A DNA stretch of 46,046 nucleotides from Acidaminococcales bacterium (GTDB lineage: Bacteria > Bacillota > Negativicutes > Acidaminococcales > JAISLQ01), in contig JAISLQ010000051.1 of NCBI GenBank assembly GCA_031290885.1, positions 1 through 46,046 on the forward strand, given 5' to 3'. The translations under genes and the position numbers were made by a program. The number at the start of each line of letters is the position of its first letter. The first letter of the stretch is position 1. Positions 1-8,773 of this stretch are shown in pieces. The notes beneath the pieces are model-generated. The model was not told the origin of the DNA and did no database searches. It saw nothing but the letters and a program-made list of their open reading frames with translations.

Positions 1-1
1 G

Positions 2-1060
2 GCGCAGAAGGCGCAAATAGAGCGCCTGGCGGCGGAGTTCGCCAATGAGCTGGAGAGCCTCGGCGTGCGCGTCGGCAAACTGGAGAAGAAACTCGACAAC
101 GTCACCATCACCGGGGAAGTCCGTTTTTCCAATTATACTTATGATAAATTATTTGCGAACAAAGAAAATCTTCGTAGCCGTATATTCATCAACGGCCAAG
201 TCAACGACCGCTGGAAATATACCGGTATGTTCGAGAATACCCAAAATCTTAGGTTCAACGATTCCGAAGGCGGTGTCAATCTGCGCCGCGCCTGGGTAAC
301 CGGCTCAATCGGCGACGTTGGTGTGCGTCTTGGCCGCTTCCCGTTCAAAGTGGCCTACGGCGCCATAGTCGACAACGAGGCCGATGGCATTGACCTTACC
401 TACAAGAAAGGAAATTTTGACGTAGGCTTGTTTGCTGTACGACCGGAAACATCCAGTTTGTGGTTAGGTTCTGTAGCAACTATTGTTAACAATGCTATTA
501 CTACTATTGGTAGCCCCGCCGCTCAGAAAGTGCAGGTTCTCGGTGGACAGGTTGGTTATAAATTTAACAAAAATCTTGATTTAAGGGTTGCTTATTTTGA
601 TATTAAGGGCAAGGGTGACTATGCGGTTATGGATATAGACGACAGCAGCCTTGAGGTCATACTCGGCTATAAATTCAGCAAAGAGCTTTCCGCTTACGCC
701 GAATATATCCGTGCCGGTAGGAAAGCGGAATATACCTTGCCTCAATCTTTGGGCGGAGGTACTTACCGAGACAGCAAAACCGGCTGGGCAGCCGGAGTAG
801 TCTACAGCACCCTCAGTCGTGCCAAGGCCAATACCTACGCCGTGCGCGCCAATTATTACGACATCCCGACCGGTGCCTTGATTGACCACACTTCCGAACT
901 TGATTTCGGCGTGGGCTTCAAAGGCTACTCCATAGGCGCTTCTTACATGCTGGCCAAAAATGTTGAACTTGCCGTCGACTATTTCGATTTTGAAGGCAGA
1001 AAAAATCTGCATAATTTAGAAGAAGATCTTCTCTGGACGAAGTTATTCTTCTACTTCTAA
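2..1060 (+). CDS. Outer-membrane porin, OmpM-like (5' end outside window)
   Basis: The reading frame is open from the first bases of the window, so the N-terminus is missing. The visible part begins with a heptad-like coiled-coil stretch (about residues 1-35, rich in Gln, Glu, Leu and Lys). It continues with alternating hydrophobic and polar residues typical of transmembrane beta-strands (TGEVRFSNY, VGVRLGRFPF, LDLRVAYFDI) and ends in Phe, the usual outer-membrane assembly signal. In Negativicutes, OmpM-type porins carry an N-terminal SLH domain that grips the cell wall, then a coiled coil, then a beta-barrel; the missing 5' part would be expected to hold the SLH domain. The role would be diffusion of small solutes and tethering of the outer membrane to peptidoglycan. 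The family assignment is from architecture, not alignment. A hairpin follows the stop codon. Confidence 0.75.
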   Translation, partial: AQKAQIERLAAEFANELESLGVRVGKLEKKLDNVTITGEVRFSNYTYDKLFANKENLRSRIFINGQVNDRWKYTGMFENTQNLRFNDSEGGVNLRRAWVTGSIGDVGVRLGRFPFKVAYGAIVDNEADGIDLTYKKGNFDVGLFAVRPETSSLWLGSVATIVNNAITTIGSPAAQKVQVLGGQVGYKFNKNLDLRVAYFDIKGKGDYAVMDIDDSSLEVILGYKFSKELSAYAEYIRAGRKAEYTLPQSLGGGTYRDSKTGWAAGVVYSTLSRAKANTYAVRANYYDIPTGALIDHTSELDFGVGFKGYSIGASYMLAKNVELAVDYFDFEGRKNLHNLEEDLLWTKLFFYF

Positions 1061-1106
1061 AAACCGGAGAGCGGCTTGTCAAAAACAACAAAACAGCGCT
1101 TTACGC

Positions 1107-1140
1107 CAAGCGGCGGCCATAAAGGCCGCCGCTTGCGGTT
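1107..1140 (+). terminator. Hairpin after the porin gene
   Basis: A perfect 12-bp inverted repeat (1107-1118 with 1124-1135, loop ATAAA) lies 47 bases after the porin stop. The T-tract after it is weak (GCGGTTTTCGG), so termination efficiency is uncertain. Confidence 0.6.
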
Positions 1141-1258
1141 TTCGGCTTTGCAAAGCAAGCCGCGCGCAAGCTGCAAACCGGCGCCCCGGGGCTGGCCTCC
1201 CGCCGCTTTCGCCTTTAGGTCAGGCCAAGCTTTTAAGGCGGCGTTGGGGTTTGTCGGC

Positions 1259-1286
1259 AAAACGGCGCGCCGCCACGCCGTTTTTT
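1259..1286 (+). terminator. Intrinsic terminator just upstream of the perR-like promoter
   Basis: A 9-bp stem (1259-1267 with 1276-1284) is followed by a T6 run at 1281-1286 that overlaps the 3' arm. It sits directly before the promoter at 1292 and would isolate the regulator gene from upstream transcription. Confidence 0.65.
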
Positions 1287-1291
1287 GGCTA

Positions 1292-1320
1292 TTGACACCG
1301 AGGGACAATAAGGATATGAT
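1292..1320 (+). promoter_or_regulatory. Sigma-A promoter of the PerR-like gene
   Basis: TTGACA (1292-1297) and TATGAT (1315-1320) are separated by exactly 17 bases, so this is close to the vegetative consensus. A start of transcription near 1327 leaves a leader of about 60 nt. Confidence 0.8.
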
Positions 1321-1332
1321 TGTAGCAACAGA

Positions 1333-1344
1333 TAATAGCTATTA
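1333..1344. promoter_or_regulatory. 12-bp palindrome, candidate autoregulatory operator
   Basis: TAATAGCTATTA is a perfect palindrome lying a few bases downstream of the expected transcription start. AT-rich dyads of this kind resemble half-sites of Fur/PerR operators. Binding by the adjacent regulator is inferred from position only. Confidence 0.4.
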
Positions 1345-1386
1345 GGTATTTTTCTAAACTTTGTCCGACAGGCAGGTGAAGTTGTC

Positions 1387-1917
1387 ATGGTTGAAGACAT
1401 AACCGTTTTTTTAAGAAACAATGGCTTTAAGGCCACGCCGCAAAGGTTGGCCGTATATAACGCTTTGGCCGGCACTAAGGCGCATCCGACCGCCGATGCG
1501 CTTTTTGCGCTTTTGCGGCCGCATTTTCCCACCATGAGCTTGGCTACTGTTTATAAAACTCTCGACGTACTCGCGGAACTGGGATTGATCAAAGTGCTGA
1601 ACACCGGCGAGTTTTCTTTCCGCTATGACGCCGACACGAGCGACCACGCGCATGTGCGCTGCGAAAAATGCGGCCGGGTGTCCGATGTCTTTTCCGTGGA
1701 CGCCGGCAACATTGTAAAAGAAGCGGAAGCGGAAACCGGCTGCGCGATATCCGGGCAGCAGATATATTTTTTCGGTTTGTGCCCGGAGTGCGCGCCGGAT
1801 AAAAGCGCGCGGCCAGCCCTTGACGAACGCCGGAAGATAGGTTTTGCGGCAAGCGCCGGCTGGGCGGGCAAAGGTCAAAAAGCCTCTCCCGCCGCCGCGA
1901 AATCCAAAAACAATTGA
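1387..1917 (+). CDS. Fur-family regulator, PerR-like
   Basis: The product is a metal-dependent DNA-binding repressor of 176 residues. The N-terminal winged helix (about 1-80) contains the HPTAD and LATVYKTLDVL segments. The dimerisation domain has two CxxC pairs (CEKC and CPEC) expected to hold structural zinc, and a YDADTSDHAH segment like the regulatory metal site of PerR, the peroxide sensor that senses by metal-catalysed His oxidation. The overall pattern is nearer PerR than Fur or Zur, but this is by motif only. The C-terminus beyond about residue 140 is an extra tail rich in Ala, Lys and Gly. An AGGTGA ribosome site precedes the ATG. The last 43 bases overlap the convergent LysR gene, so no terminator separates them. 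Confidence 0.85.
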   Translation: MVEDITVFLRNNGFKATPQRLAVYNALAGTKAHPTADALFALLRPHFPTMSLATVYKTLDVLAELGLIKVLNTGEFSFRYDADTSDHAHVRCEKCGRVSDVFSVDAGNIVKEAEAETGCAISGQQIYFFGLCPECAPDKSARPALDERRKIGFAASAGWAGKGQKASPAAAKSKNN

Positions 1918-2771
1918 GCGACTGCGGACAATTTGTGTTCCTTCAGTACGGCGAAGGAGCGTTTGGCCGACATGTCGCCACCGGTGAGCGGACGGCAGCA
2001 GACGCCGTCCGTTTCGATTTCCCGCGTGGAGCCGGCCGTAACCAGCCCCACCGCTTTCGCGTTGCGCGCCCACATCAGGGTAGTGGGACGGGACGAGGAC
2101 ACGCTGAGCAGGACGGGGGCAAATCCGGCGTCGCCGCATATTTCCGTGACTTTTGCCTTGAACCCCCGGGAAACGCTCAAGGGAACGCCTTGCAACAGTT
2201 TAATCGGCACGGTTTTGAGTTTCGGCGAAAGCCAGGGGTTTTCTTTGTGGAACACGGCCACAAGCTGTTCGCTGACCGCGCCGTAGGATCGGAACATGGG
2301 ATTGATATAGGCGGGCGTCCTTATGATGCCTATTTCTATTATGTTGCTTACCAGTAAATCCATGATCTGATCGGAGCTTGCTTCGTGGATTTCATAGGCG
2401 ACATGGGGGTGGAGGGAATAAAAGCCTGACAGCAGCCCTTCCATGAACAAATCGGGGTAAGAAGGCGTAAGGCCCAGCCGCAACGTTCCCCGGTTGCCCA
2501 GCAGACAGGCGCTTATTTCGTCATGGGCCATTTCTTCCAACGAGCAGATGAGCTTGGCTTTTTCGTAAAGTATCTGCCCCGCGTCCGTCAGTTTGATGCG
2601 CCGCGCGCCCCTTTGAAAAATCTGCGCGCCGTATTCTTTTTCCATGGACTTGATCTGGTTGCTCAAGGCCGGCTGGGCGATGAGGAGTTCCCGCGCGGCG
2701 GCCGAAATGCTCCCCGTTTTCACTATTTTCATAAAATTGCGATAATGCCCGAGATCCATCTTTTCCCCCAT
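1875..2771 (-). CDS. LysR-type transcriptional regulator
   Basis: The 298-residue product has a typical LysR N-terminal helix-turn-helix (about residues 5-65; SISAAARELLIAQPALSNQIKSM region cut here to its core, AAARELLIAQPALS) and a C-terminal periplasmic-binding-like effector domain (about 90-295). LysR regulators usually control a divergent neighbour in response to a small ligand. Here the divergent neighbour is the CoA-transferase/mutase/PrpD operon, separated by 100 bases with overlapping promoters. The natural inference is that this protein activates or represses that operon in response to an organic acid or CoA ester, and represses itself. Its 3' end runs 43 bases into the PerR-like gene on the other strand. 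Confidence 0.85.
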   Translation of the reverse strand: MGEKMDLGHYRNFMKIVKTGSISAAARELLIAQPALSNQIKSMEKEYGAQIFQRGARRIKLTDAGQILYEKAKLICSLEEMAHDEISACLLGNRGTLRLGLTPSYPDLFMEGLLSGFYSLHPHVAYEIHEASSDQIMDLLVSNIIEIGIIRTPAYINPMFRSYGAVSEQLVAVFHKENPWLSPKLKTVPIKLLQGVPLSVSRGFKAKVTEICGDAGFAPVLLSVSSSRPTTLMWARNAKAVGLVTAGSTREIETDGVCCRPLTGGDMSAKRSFAVLKEHKLSAVAQLFLDFAAAGEAF

Positions 2772-2785
2772 AGCGAAAGGTTATG

Positions 2786-2839
2786 GCAGATATATTAATT
2801 TGATATTTTCATTATAGCTGAAAGTCTGCTATACTGCAA
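2786..2839. promoter_or_regulatory. Divergent promoter region of the LysR gene and the CoA-transferase operon
   Basis: For the LysR gene (minus), a -10 TATAAT (complement of 2811-2816) lies 17 bases from a weak -35 TTGCAG (complement of 2834-2839). For the operon (plus), a -10 TATACT sits at 2830-2835 with a poor -35, as expected for an activated promoter. The two promoters overlap. A 5-bp dyad (GCAGA at 2786-2790, TCTGC at 2825-2829) brackets an AT-rich stretch where a LysR protein could bind. Confidence 0.5.
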
Positions 2840-2871
2840 GCAAGAGCAAATTGTTACAGGAGTGATGAACG

Positions 2872-4386
2872 ATGCTTGACAAAACCCGTCTGCGCAACCC
2901 CCGCCTGTTTGGAAAAATCCTCGCGCCCGGGCAGGCGGCCGATCTCATTCTGGACGGCATGAACGTCGCCACCAGCGGCTTTACCCCGTCAGGCTACCCG
3001 AAAATGACGACCGTCGCCCTTGCCCGGCAAATCCGGGAAGGCAAAAAATGCCGGATAAATTTGTGGACCGGCGCATCGGTCGGCAAAGAGATCGAGGAGG
3101 AGCTGGCGGCGGTGGACGGCATAGCCGGACGCGCCCCGTATTACGCTTTTTCCAATCGTTCCATGCAAAAGGGCATCAACGAGCGCCGGATAAATTATAC
3201 GGATCTGCATCTTAGCCATTTCGGCCAGCAGGTGCATTATGGCTTTTTCGGCAAAGTGGACGTGGCGGTGATTGAGGCCGTCGCCATAACCGAGGAAGGC
3301 AATATTGTTTTAGGGCCGGGCGTGGGCAACGCGCCGATTTTCGTCAAAGGCGCCGAAAAGATCATCGTCGAGGTAAACACGGCGCAGCCGCTGGAGCTGG
3401 AAGGGATGCACGATATATATATCCAGGAAAAGCCGCCGCGCCGGCGGGAGATACCTATTTACAGCGTCGGCGACCGGGTGGGTTCCCCTTACGTCGAATG
3501 TGGCCTTGACCGGATAGACGCCATCGTTGAGTCGTCCGTGCCGGATCAGGTGCGCGATCTTGCCCCGCCGGACGAAAAGAGCAAACAAATCGCCGGCCTT
3601 TTGATCGAGTTTTTAAAAAGCGAGCAAAAACGCGGCCTTCTGCCCGCGCAAATGCTTCCTTTGCAGTCAGGGGTCGGCAGCATTGCCAACGCCGTCTTGT
3701 CGGGGTTCAAAGATTCCGACTACGCCGGCCTGGAGATGTATTCGGAAATACTGCAGGACGCGGTGTTTGAACTTATTTTGCTGGAAAAGGTGAAATTCGC
3801 TTCCGGCTGCGCCTTTACCCCATCGCCCAAGGTGCTGAAACTTTTCCGCGAGAACGCCGCCCTCTTTAAAAAATCCATCGTCCTGCGCCCGCTGGACATC
3901 AGCAACCACCCGGAGATAATCAGGCGGCTGGGGGTCATCGCGCTCAACACCCCGCTGGAATTTGACATTTACGGACACGCCAATTCCACCCATTCCATGG
4001 GTTCGTCCATTCTCAACGGCATTGGCGGCTCGGGCGACTATATGCGCAACGGTTATCTTTCCATTTTCGCCACCGAGTCCACCGCCAAAGGCGGGGACGT
4101 GTCCCGCGTCGTGCCTTTCGCCGCGCATACGGACCACTCGGAACACGACGTCATGGTCTACATCACCGAAAGGGGGGTCGCGGACATCCGCGGCCTGGCC
4201 CCGCACGAGCGGGCGCGCCTCATCATCAAAAACTGCGCCCATCCCGATTTTCAGCCCGCGCTCTATGAATATCTCGAACGGGCGGAAAAAGGGCCGGGAC
4301 ACATACCGCACGATCTTAAAAACGCCTTTAAAATGCATTGCGCTTTCCAGGAAACGGGCGCAATGAAAAATGTTCGTTTCCAATAA
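2872..4386 (+). CDS. Acetyl-CoA hydrolase/transferase family CoA-transferase (succinyl/propionyl-CoA type)
   Basis: This 504-residue enzyme moves CoA between carboxylic acids, typically succinyl-CoA with acetate or propionyl-CoA with succinate, through a glutamyl-CoA intermediate. The expected catalytic glutamate is E292 in MYSEILQD, matching the position of the active-site Glu in succinyl-CoA:acetate CoA-transferase. A glycine-rich loop ([18 protein letters not shown]) lies in the C-terminal domain. The length fits the roughly 500-residue bacterial class. An AGGAGTGA ribosome site precedes the ATG. The next gene encodes methylmalonyl-CoA mutase, which takes succinyl-CoA as substrate, so propionyl-CoA:succinate transfer is the most likely reaction. 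Substrate choice cannot be settled from sequence; itaconate or another dicarboxylate is possible given the PrpD-like gene downstream. Confidence 0.88.
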   Translation: MLDKTRLRNPRLFGKILAPGQAADLILDGMNVATSGFTPSGYPKMTTVALARQIREGKKCRINLWTGASVGKEIEEELAAVDGIAGRAPYYAFSNRSMQKGINERRINYTDLHLSHFGQQVHYGFFGKVDVAVIEAVAITEEGNIVLGPGVGNAPIFVKGAEKIIVEVNTAQPLELEGMHDIYIQEKPPRRREIPIYSVGDRVGSPYVECGLDRIDAIVESSVPDQVRDLAPPDEKSKQIAGLLIEFLKSEQKRGLLPAQMLPLQSGVGSIANAVLSGFKDSDYAGLEMYSEILQDAVFELILLEKVKFASGCAFTPSPKVLKLFRENAALFKKSIVLRPLDISNHPEIIRRLGVIALNTPLEFDIYGHANSTHSMGSSILNGIGGSGDYMRNGYLSIFATESTAKGGDVSRVVPFAAHTDHSEHDVMVYITERGVADIRGLAPHERARLIIKNCAHPDFQPALYEYLERAEKGPGHIPHDLKNAFKMHCAFQETGAMKNVRFQ

Positions 4387-4411
4387 AAGGAGAAAAGGGA
4401 GAGAGAGCAAA

Positions 4412-6067
4412 ATGTTTGAAAAAAAAGAGTTGGAGAAGATTGCCGCCGGCCAAAAAGAGTACGACGGCAAGCTGGAAAAGTTCCTGCAAAAGTCGCCGGA
4501 GAGCAGGAAAATAGAAGCGAACAGGCTCTATACGCCGCTGGACGTCGCCGATTTTGATTATACGGAAAAAACCGGCTTTCCGGGCGAATATCCTTTCACC
4601 CGAGGAATCCAGCCCACCATGTACCGGGGACGGTTCTGGACCATGCGGCAGTATTCGGGGTTCGCGACGGCGGAAGAGACCAACGCCAGGTACAAGTATC
4701 TTTTGAAAAACGGCGTCATGGGCCTGTCGGTGGCCATGGATCTGCCGACGCAGATCGGCTATGATTCCGACCATCCTTTTGCCGCGGGCGAAGTCGGCAA
4801 GGTGGGAGTGGCGATCGACTCGCTGGCGGATATGGAAGAACTTTTTCAGGGCATACCGCTCGACAAGGTAAGCACTTCCATGACCATCAACGGCCCGGCG
4901 GCCGTCCTGCTGGCCATGTACGCGGCGGTGGCGGAGAAAAACGGCATACCGCAGGACAAACTCAGCGGCACCATCCAAAACGACGTTTTGAAAGAATACA
5001 TCGCGCGCGGCACTTACATTTTCCCGCCGCGCCCGTCCATGCGCCTTATCACCAATACCTTTGAATATTGTTCCAAATACATTCCGAAATGGAACACCAT
5101 CAGCGTCGGCGCCTATCACATCAGGGAGGCGGGTTCGGACGCCGTGCAGGAAGTCGCTTTCGCCTTCTCCAACGCGATCGCTTACATTGAGGCGGCCGTC
5201 AGGGCCGGGCAGCAGGTGGACGATTTCGCGCCCGGCATATCGTGGATATTCACTGCCGACCTTGACCTTTGCAAAGAGGTGGCGAAGTTTAGGGCGGCCA
5301 GGAGGCTATGGGCGAAAATTATGAAAGAAAGGTTCGGGGCCAAAGCCGCCAAGGCGCAAATGCTGCGCTTTCACGTCCACACCTCGGGCAGCGTCCTGAC
5401 CGCGCAGCAGGTTGACAACAATGTCGTCCGCATCGCCTGGCAGGCGATCGCGGCGGTGCTCGGCGGCTGCCAGTCGCTGGCGACCTGCGCCAAGGACGAA
5501 GCGGTGGCCCTGCCCACGGAAGCGTCCGCTACCCTGGCGCTGCGCACCCAGCAAATGATCGCTTACGAAAGCGGCATTACGGACACGGTCGACCCGCTCG
5601 GCGGTTCTTATTATATAGAGGCTTTGACCGACAAGATAGAAAAAGAAGCTTATGCGTACATCAGGAAAATCGACGAAATGGGCGGCGCGGTGGAAGCCAT
5701 CGAAAAAGGCTACATGCAGGCGGAGATCGCCAATTCCGGCTACAGCCGCCAGTTGCGGGTGGAAACCGGCGAACAGGTGGTCGTGGGGGTAAACAAGTTC
5801 GCCGCCGCCGATGACAGCAAAGGCGAATACCTGACCGTCGATCCTTCGGTCGGGCAGAGGCAGACCGCCAAACTCAACAAAATGAAGGCCGCCCGCGACG
5901 GCGCCCCGGTCAAAAACAGCCTGGCGGATCTTAGAAAGGCGGCGCGGGGGGAGGACAATCTCATGCCGTATCTCATCGGGGCGGTGAAAACTTACGCCAC
6001 CTTGGGCGAAATTTGCGGCGTGCTGCGCGATGAATTTGGCGAATATAAACCTTCCGTTTATTTTTAA
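4412..6067 (+). CDS. Methylmalonyl-CoA mutase, catalytic (large) subunit
   Basis: The product interconverts succinyl-CoA and methylmalonyl-CoA using adenosylcobalamin. I place the start at the ATG at 4412 (MFEKKELEK), with GGGAGAG upstream, giving 551 residues; an in-frame start at 4370 would run into the preceding gene. The substrate-binding residues of true methylmalonyl-CoA mutases are kept: Tyr in RQYSGF (residue 81), Arg in PSMRL (211) and His in GAYHIREAG (236). Isobutyryl-CoA mutases carry Phe and Gln at the first two. The protein ends at about 550 residues, so the C-terminal B12-binding domain (DxHxxG) is absent, as in two-subunit mutases. No small subunit is encoded nearby; it must be elsewhere in the genome. 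It lies 25 bases after the CoA-transferase gene. Confidence 0.9.
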   Translation: MFEKKELEKIAAGQKEYDGKLEKFLQKSPESRKIEANRLYTPLDVADFDYTEKTGFPGEYPFTRGIQPTMYRGRFWTMRQYSGFATAEETNARYKYLLKNGVMGLSVAMDLPTQIGYDSDHPFAAGEVGKVGVAIDSLADMEELFQGIPLDKVSTSMTINGPAAVLLAMYAAVAEKNGIPQDKLSGTIQNDVLKEYIARGTYIFPPRPSMRLITNTFEYCSKYIPKWNTISVGAYHIREAGSDAVQEVAFAFSNAIAYIEAAVRAGQQVDDFAPGISWIFTADLDLCKEVAKFRAARRLWAKIMKERFGAKAAKAQMLRFHVHTSGSVLTAQQVDNNVVRIAWQAIAAVLGGCQSLATCAKDEAVALPTEASATLALRTQQMIAYESGITDTVDPLGGSYYIEALTDKIEKEAYAYIRKIDEMGGAVEAIEKGYMQAEIANSGYSRQLRVETGEQVVVGVNKFAAADDSKGEYLTVDPSVGQRQTAKLNKMKAARDGAPVKNSLADLRKAARGEDNLMPYLIGAVKTYATLGEICGVLRDEFGEYKPSVYF

Positions 6068-6087
6068 GGCGAAAGAGGTGCGGGCAA

Positions 6088-7455
6088 ATGATGGCATATA
6101 CCAAACTGTTGGCGGAAAAGATCGCCGGCATCAATTATCGGGACCTGCCGGAGGGCACGGCGCAAATGGCCAAACAGTGCGTCCTGGACTGGCTGGGCAA
6201 CAGCATCCGGGGCTGGGGGCAGAAAAACATGGCCATTATGTCGGAAACGCTGGGGCGCTGCCCGGACGGCCCGGCAACGCTGTTTAACGGCCAAAAAGGC
6301 GCGAAACATTCCATATATTACGCCGCCATGCTTAACGCGGCCGCCTCCCATTCTTTGGATTTTGACGATTTGCACAACGCCTCGATCATACATTTAGGCT
6401 GCGTGGTCATCCCTCCCGCCTGGGCGGCGGCGGAAAGGGGCGACTTGGCCGGCCGGGACTTTCTGGCGGCGGTCGCCGCCGGATACGAAGCCGGCGCGCG
6501 CATCGGCGAGTGCGTCAATCCGGAGTCTTATCATTTCTGGCATACCACCGCCACCTGCGGCGTTTTCGCCGCCGCCGCCGCCGCCGCCAACCTTATAAAA
6601 CTCGGGCCCATAGAAATGGTGGAATGTCTTGGCACGGCCGGCACGCAAGCCGCCGGCCTTTGGGAATTTTTGATCGACGGCGCCATGAGCAAGACCCTGC
6701 ATATCGGCAAGGCGGTTTTCGGCGGCCTGTTGGCTGCCGAACTGACGCAAAAAGGTTTTACCGGCGCCCAAAGGATACTTGAAGGCGAAAAAGGCTTTTG
6801 CCTCGCCATGCTGCCCAACCCCCATTGGGATGCCCTAACGCGCGGCGGCGCGGGCAAATATAAAATCGACGAAAATTCTTTCAAGCCTTACGCCTGCTGC
6901 AAACATACCCATCCGGCCAATTACGCCGCCCAGCTTCTGCGCGCCGAAAACGGCCTCGCCCTAAGCGATCTGGAATCGGTCAGGATAAAGACCAACAGCG
7001 TCGCGAAAAGCCTTGTGGACAACCCCGATCCGCAAAACCCTTACGGCAGTAAGTTTTCCATACAATATTGTGTGTCCGCCATGATCAAATACGGTAAACT
7101 CGGCGTTGACGAATTCAGCCCGGAAAACCTCGCCGACCCGGACACTATGCAAGCCATGCGCAAATTCACGGTTGAAGTCGATCCCGAATTGGAACGGGAA
7201 TTTAAAGAAAGGCCGGAACGTTGGTCGGTGGATCTGGCCGTTACGGACAAGACAGGCCGCCTATTGCGCAAATTTGTCGAATATCCCAAGGGCGACCCGC
7301 CCAATCCCATGACCTGGGATGAAAGCGTGGAAAAATTCCTGGCGCTGGCCGAACCGGTCTACGGGCGCAGGATCTGCGAAAAACTGTGCGAATTTATCGG
7401 CTCACTGGAAAAATACGATAATTTCCGACAAGCGGTGGCCGCCTGTTTCGCGTGA
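6088..7455 (+). CDS. MmgE/PrpD family protein (2-methylcitrate dehydratase / cis-aconitate decarboxylase superfamily)
   Basis: The family includes 2-methylcitrate dehydratase and cis-aconitate decarboxylase (itaconate-forming); members dehydrate or decarboxylate tricarboxylic-acid-like substrates. The 455-residue product has the family hallmarks: HSLDFDDLHNAS near residue 90, SKTLHIGKA near 200, and KPYACCKHTHPAN near 270. A GAAAGAGGTG ribosome site lies 20 bases after the mutase stop, so it is in the same operon. In the classical methylcitrate cycle PrpD sits with PrpB and PrpC, which are not seen here. Pairing with a CoA-transferase and a methylmalonyl-CoA mutase is unusual and suggests a different C5-C7 acid as substrate. 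The exact reaction is unknown. A poly-Ala run lies near residues 155-165. Confidence 0.8.
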   Translation: MMAYTKLLAEKIAGINYRDLPEGTAQMAKQCVLDWLGNSIRGWGQKNMAIMSETLGRCPDGPATLFNGQKGAKHSIYYAAMLNAAASHSLDFDDLHNASIIHLGCVVIPPAWAAAERGDLAGRDFLAAVAAGYEAGARIGECVNPESYHFWHTTATCGVFAAAAAAANLIKLGPIEMVECLGTAGTQAAGLWEFLIDGAMSKTLHIGKAVFGGLLAAELTQKGFTGAQRILEGEKGFCLAMLPNPHWDALTRGGAGKYKIDENSFKPYACCKHTHPANYAAQLLRAENGLALSDLESVRIKTNSVAKSLVDNPDPQNPYGSKFSIQYCVSAMIKYGKLGVDEFSPENLADPDTMQAMRKFTVEVDPELEREFKERPERWSVDLAVTDKTGRLLRKFVEYPKGDPPNPMTWDESVEKFLALAEPVYGRRICEKLCEFIGSLEKYDNFRQAVAACFA

Positions 7456-7932
7456 AAGACGAAAAGGCAAGCCGCCGGCCCCTTCTCGGAGGGGCGAGAT
7501 AAAAAGCAAGCTGCCGCACGTTTTTGCGTGCGGCAGCTTGCTTTTGGGGCGCTGCGCCAATGCTGTTTTCCGGCCAAGATTGCGGCCTATGCTCTCGAGT
7601 TAAGTCAGGCTTCTTTGCGCCCAATTTGCCGCCCGGCTTTGCTCTTAAACCCCGCCGATTACAAGAGTGAATTTTGCGCCGCGCAGGGCGGCACAATGGT
7701 TCGCAAATCTATCCATGCTTTAGGCCAAGGGCGCACGCTGCGCCGCCCACACCTGAAACGCGGGCGGCGTTTGGCGATGCGGCGGCAGGATTATTTTGTT
7801 TTAGCGCGAATATTTAAAATATGTATCATCATTCCATTCTTTCCGTTTTCCCAAACGCCGCGCCAAGCCTCCGAAAATAAGCGCCTGTTTCTTCCCGGGC
7901 GGGCAACGTGCGCCGAAAGGAGTTGAAGGAAG
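7456..7932. other. Intergenic region before the repeat protein
   Basis: This 477-base stretch holds the strong terminator at 7502-7545 and a weaker 8-bp hairpin (7741-7748 with 7762-7769, followed by TTT). An AT-rich stretch around 7790-7830 could contain the promoter of the next gene, but no clear -35/-10 pair is visible. No gene is supported. Confidence 0.5.
7502..7545. terminator. Strong hairpin terminator closing the CoA-transferase operon
   Basis: A perfect 19-bp stem (7502-7520 with 7527-7545, loop TTTTTG) is flanked by an A-run on the left and TTTT on the right, so it can work in both directions. It lies 46 bases after the PrpD-like stop. Confidence 0.85.
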
Positions 7933-8769
7933 ATGCCGGCAAATTTATTCGGCTTAACGCGCCCGCAACCGAAAAGGCGCCTGCCCAAGCCGGGCAAAGG
8001 GCAAAAAACTGTACCGGCGCATAGGGACGCCGCAAAGGGCGTTCGCGGGTGGCGGGGCGGGGCGTTTTTCTTTGCGCTCTCGGTTGCCCTGCTGCTGGCG
8101 GTCGCTTTCCCTTCCCCCGCTTATATGGCGAACGCGCACTACCGGATGGCCAAGGACGGCAGCGTTCCCACCGGGAAAAATTATGTGCTGTTAAAGGCGG
8201 GAACCATCGTCGTCGTCAATGAAAAAGGACATGTATTGGAAGGGACTTTGGCCAAGAGCCAGTTCATCGCCTCCGCCCGGGTTTCGTTGCGCTTTAAGGA
8301 GGGCACGAAGATCGTCCTTGACGGCGACGGCCATTTGCGCTACGGCACGCTGCTCGCCAACGAAACCATTTTTAACGGCCGCAATTTTTTCCGTTACAAG
8401 GCGGGCAGCGAAGTTTACTTTGACCAGGACGGCAACCTGACGCAGGGGACCCTTCTCAATGATCAAATCATCGGCGCGAACGCCCAGAAATGTTTTTTCC
8501 GCGGCGGCTATCCCGTGGAATTTAAATACGCCGGGTTTATCGTGCGGGGAGTGCTGGCCGCCGATCAGGAATTGACCAACGGGCATTTTTCGCTTTTTTA
8601 CCAAAAAGGAACAGAGGCCCTTTTCGACACGGACGGCAACATTGCCGGCGGCGTACTGCTTTATGCCGAGCGGCTTTACACAACGGACGGCGTGGCCAGG
8701 GTTTTTCCCGCGGGCACGCGCGTTGCCTATGATTGGCGCGGCTTGGTTAAAAAAGAAAAAGGTGGTTAA
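7933..8769 (+). CDS. Anchored or secreted protein of six 34-residue repeats, unknown function
   Basis: I do not recognise this family. The 278-residue product has a basic N-terminal tail (residues 1-42), one hydrophobic segment (about 43-62) that acts as a membrane anchor or long signal peptide (possible cleavage after AYMANA), and then a region built of repeats. A Gly-Thr/Ser turn recurs at residues 89, 123, 157, about 191, 226 and 260, a period of 34. Each unit follows the plan GT-x-hydrophobic strand-(D)xDG-hydrophobic-x-x-G-T/V-L-L. The regular short strands suggest an extended beta structure outside the cytoplasm. An AAGGAG ribosome site supports the ATG. The small gene at 8774 follows after 4 bases, so the two are probably co-expressed. 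Confidence 0.7.
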   Translation: MPANLFGLTRPQPKRRLPKPGKGQKTVPAHRDAAKGVRGWRGGAFFFALSVALLLAVAFPSPAYMANAHYRMAKDGSVPTGKNYVLLKAGTIVVVNEKGHVLEGTLAKSQFIASARVSLRFKEGTKIVLDGDGHLRYGTLLANETIFNGRNFFRYKAGSEVYFDQDGNLTQGTLLNDQIIGANAQKCFFRGGYPVEFKYAGFIVRGVLAADQELTNGHFSLFYQKGTEALFDTDGNIAGGVLLYAERLYTTDGVARVFPAGTRVAYDWRGLVKKEKGG

Positions 8770-8773
8770 TTGT

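Larger units (their letters stand above)
1061..1386. other. Intergenic region between porin and PerR-like gene
   Basis: This 326-base stretch has no convincing gene. It holds two hairpins (1107-1135 and 1259-1284), a GC-rich stretch with no recognised content between them, then the promoter at 1292-1320 and a 12-bp palindrome at 1333-1344 ahead of the PerR-like gene. Confidence 0.6.

Noticed and set aside
1411-2139. 242-residue open frame on the minus strand
   Set aside because: It runs antisense to the PerR-like gene and out of frame with the LysR gene; its composition is Arg-rich as expected for a shadow frame.
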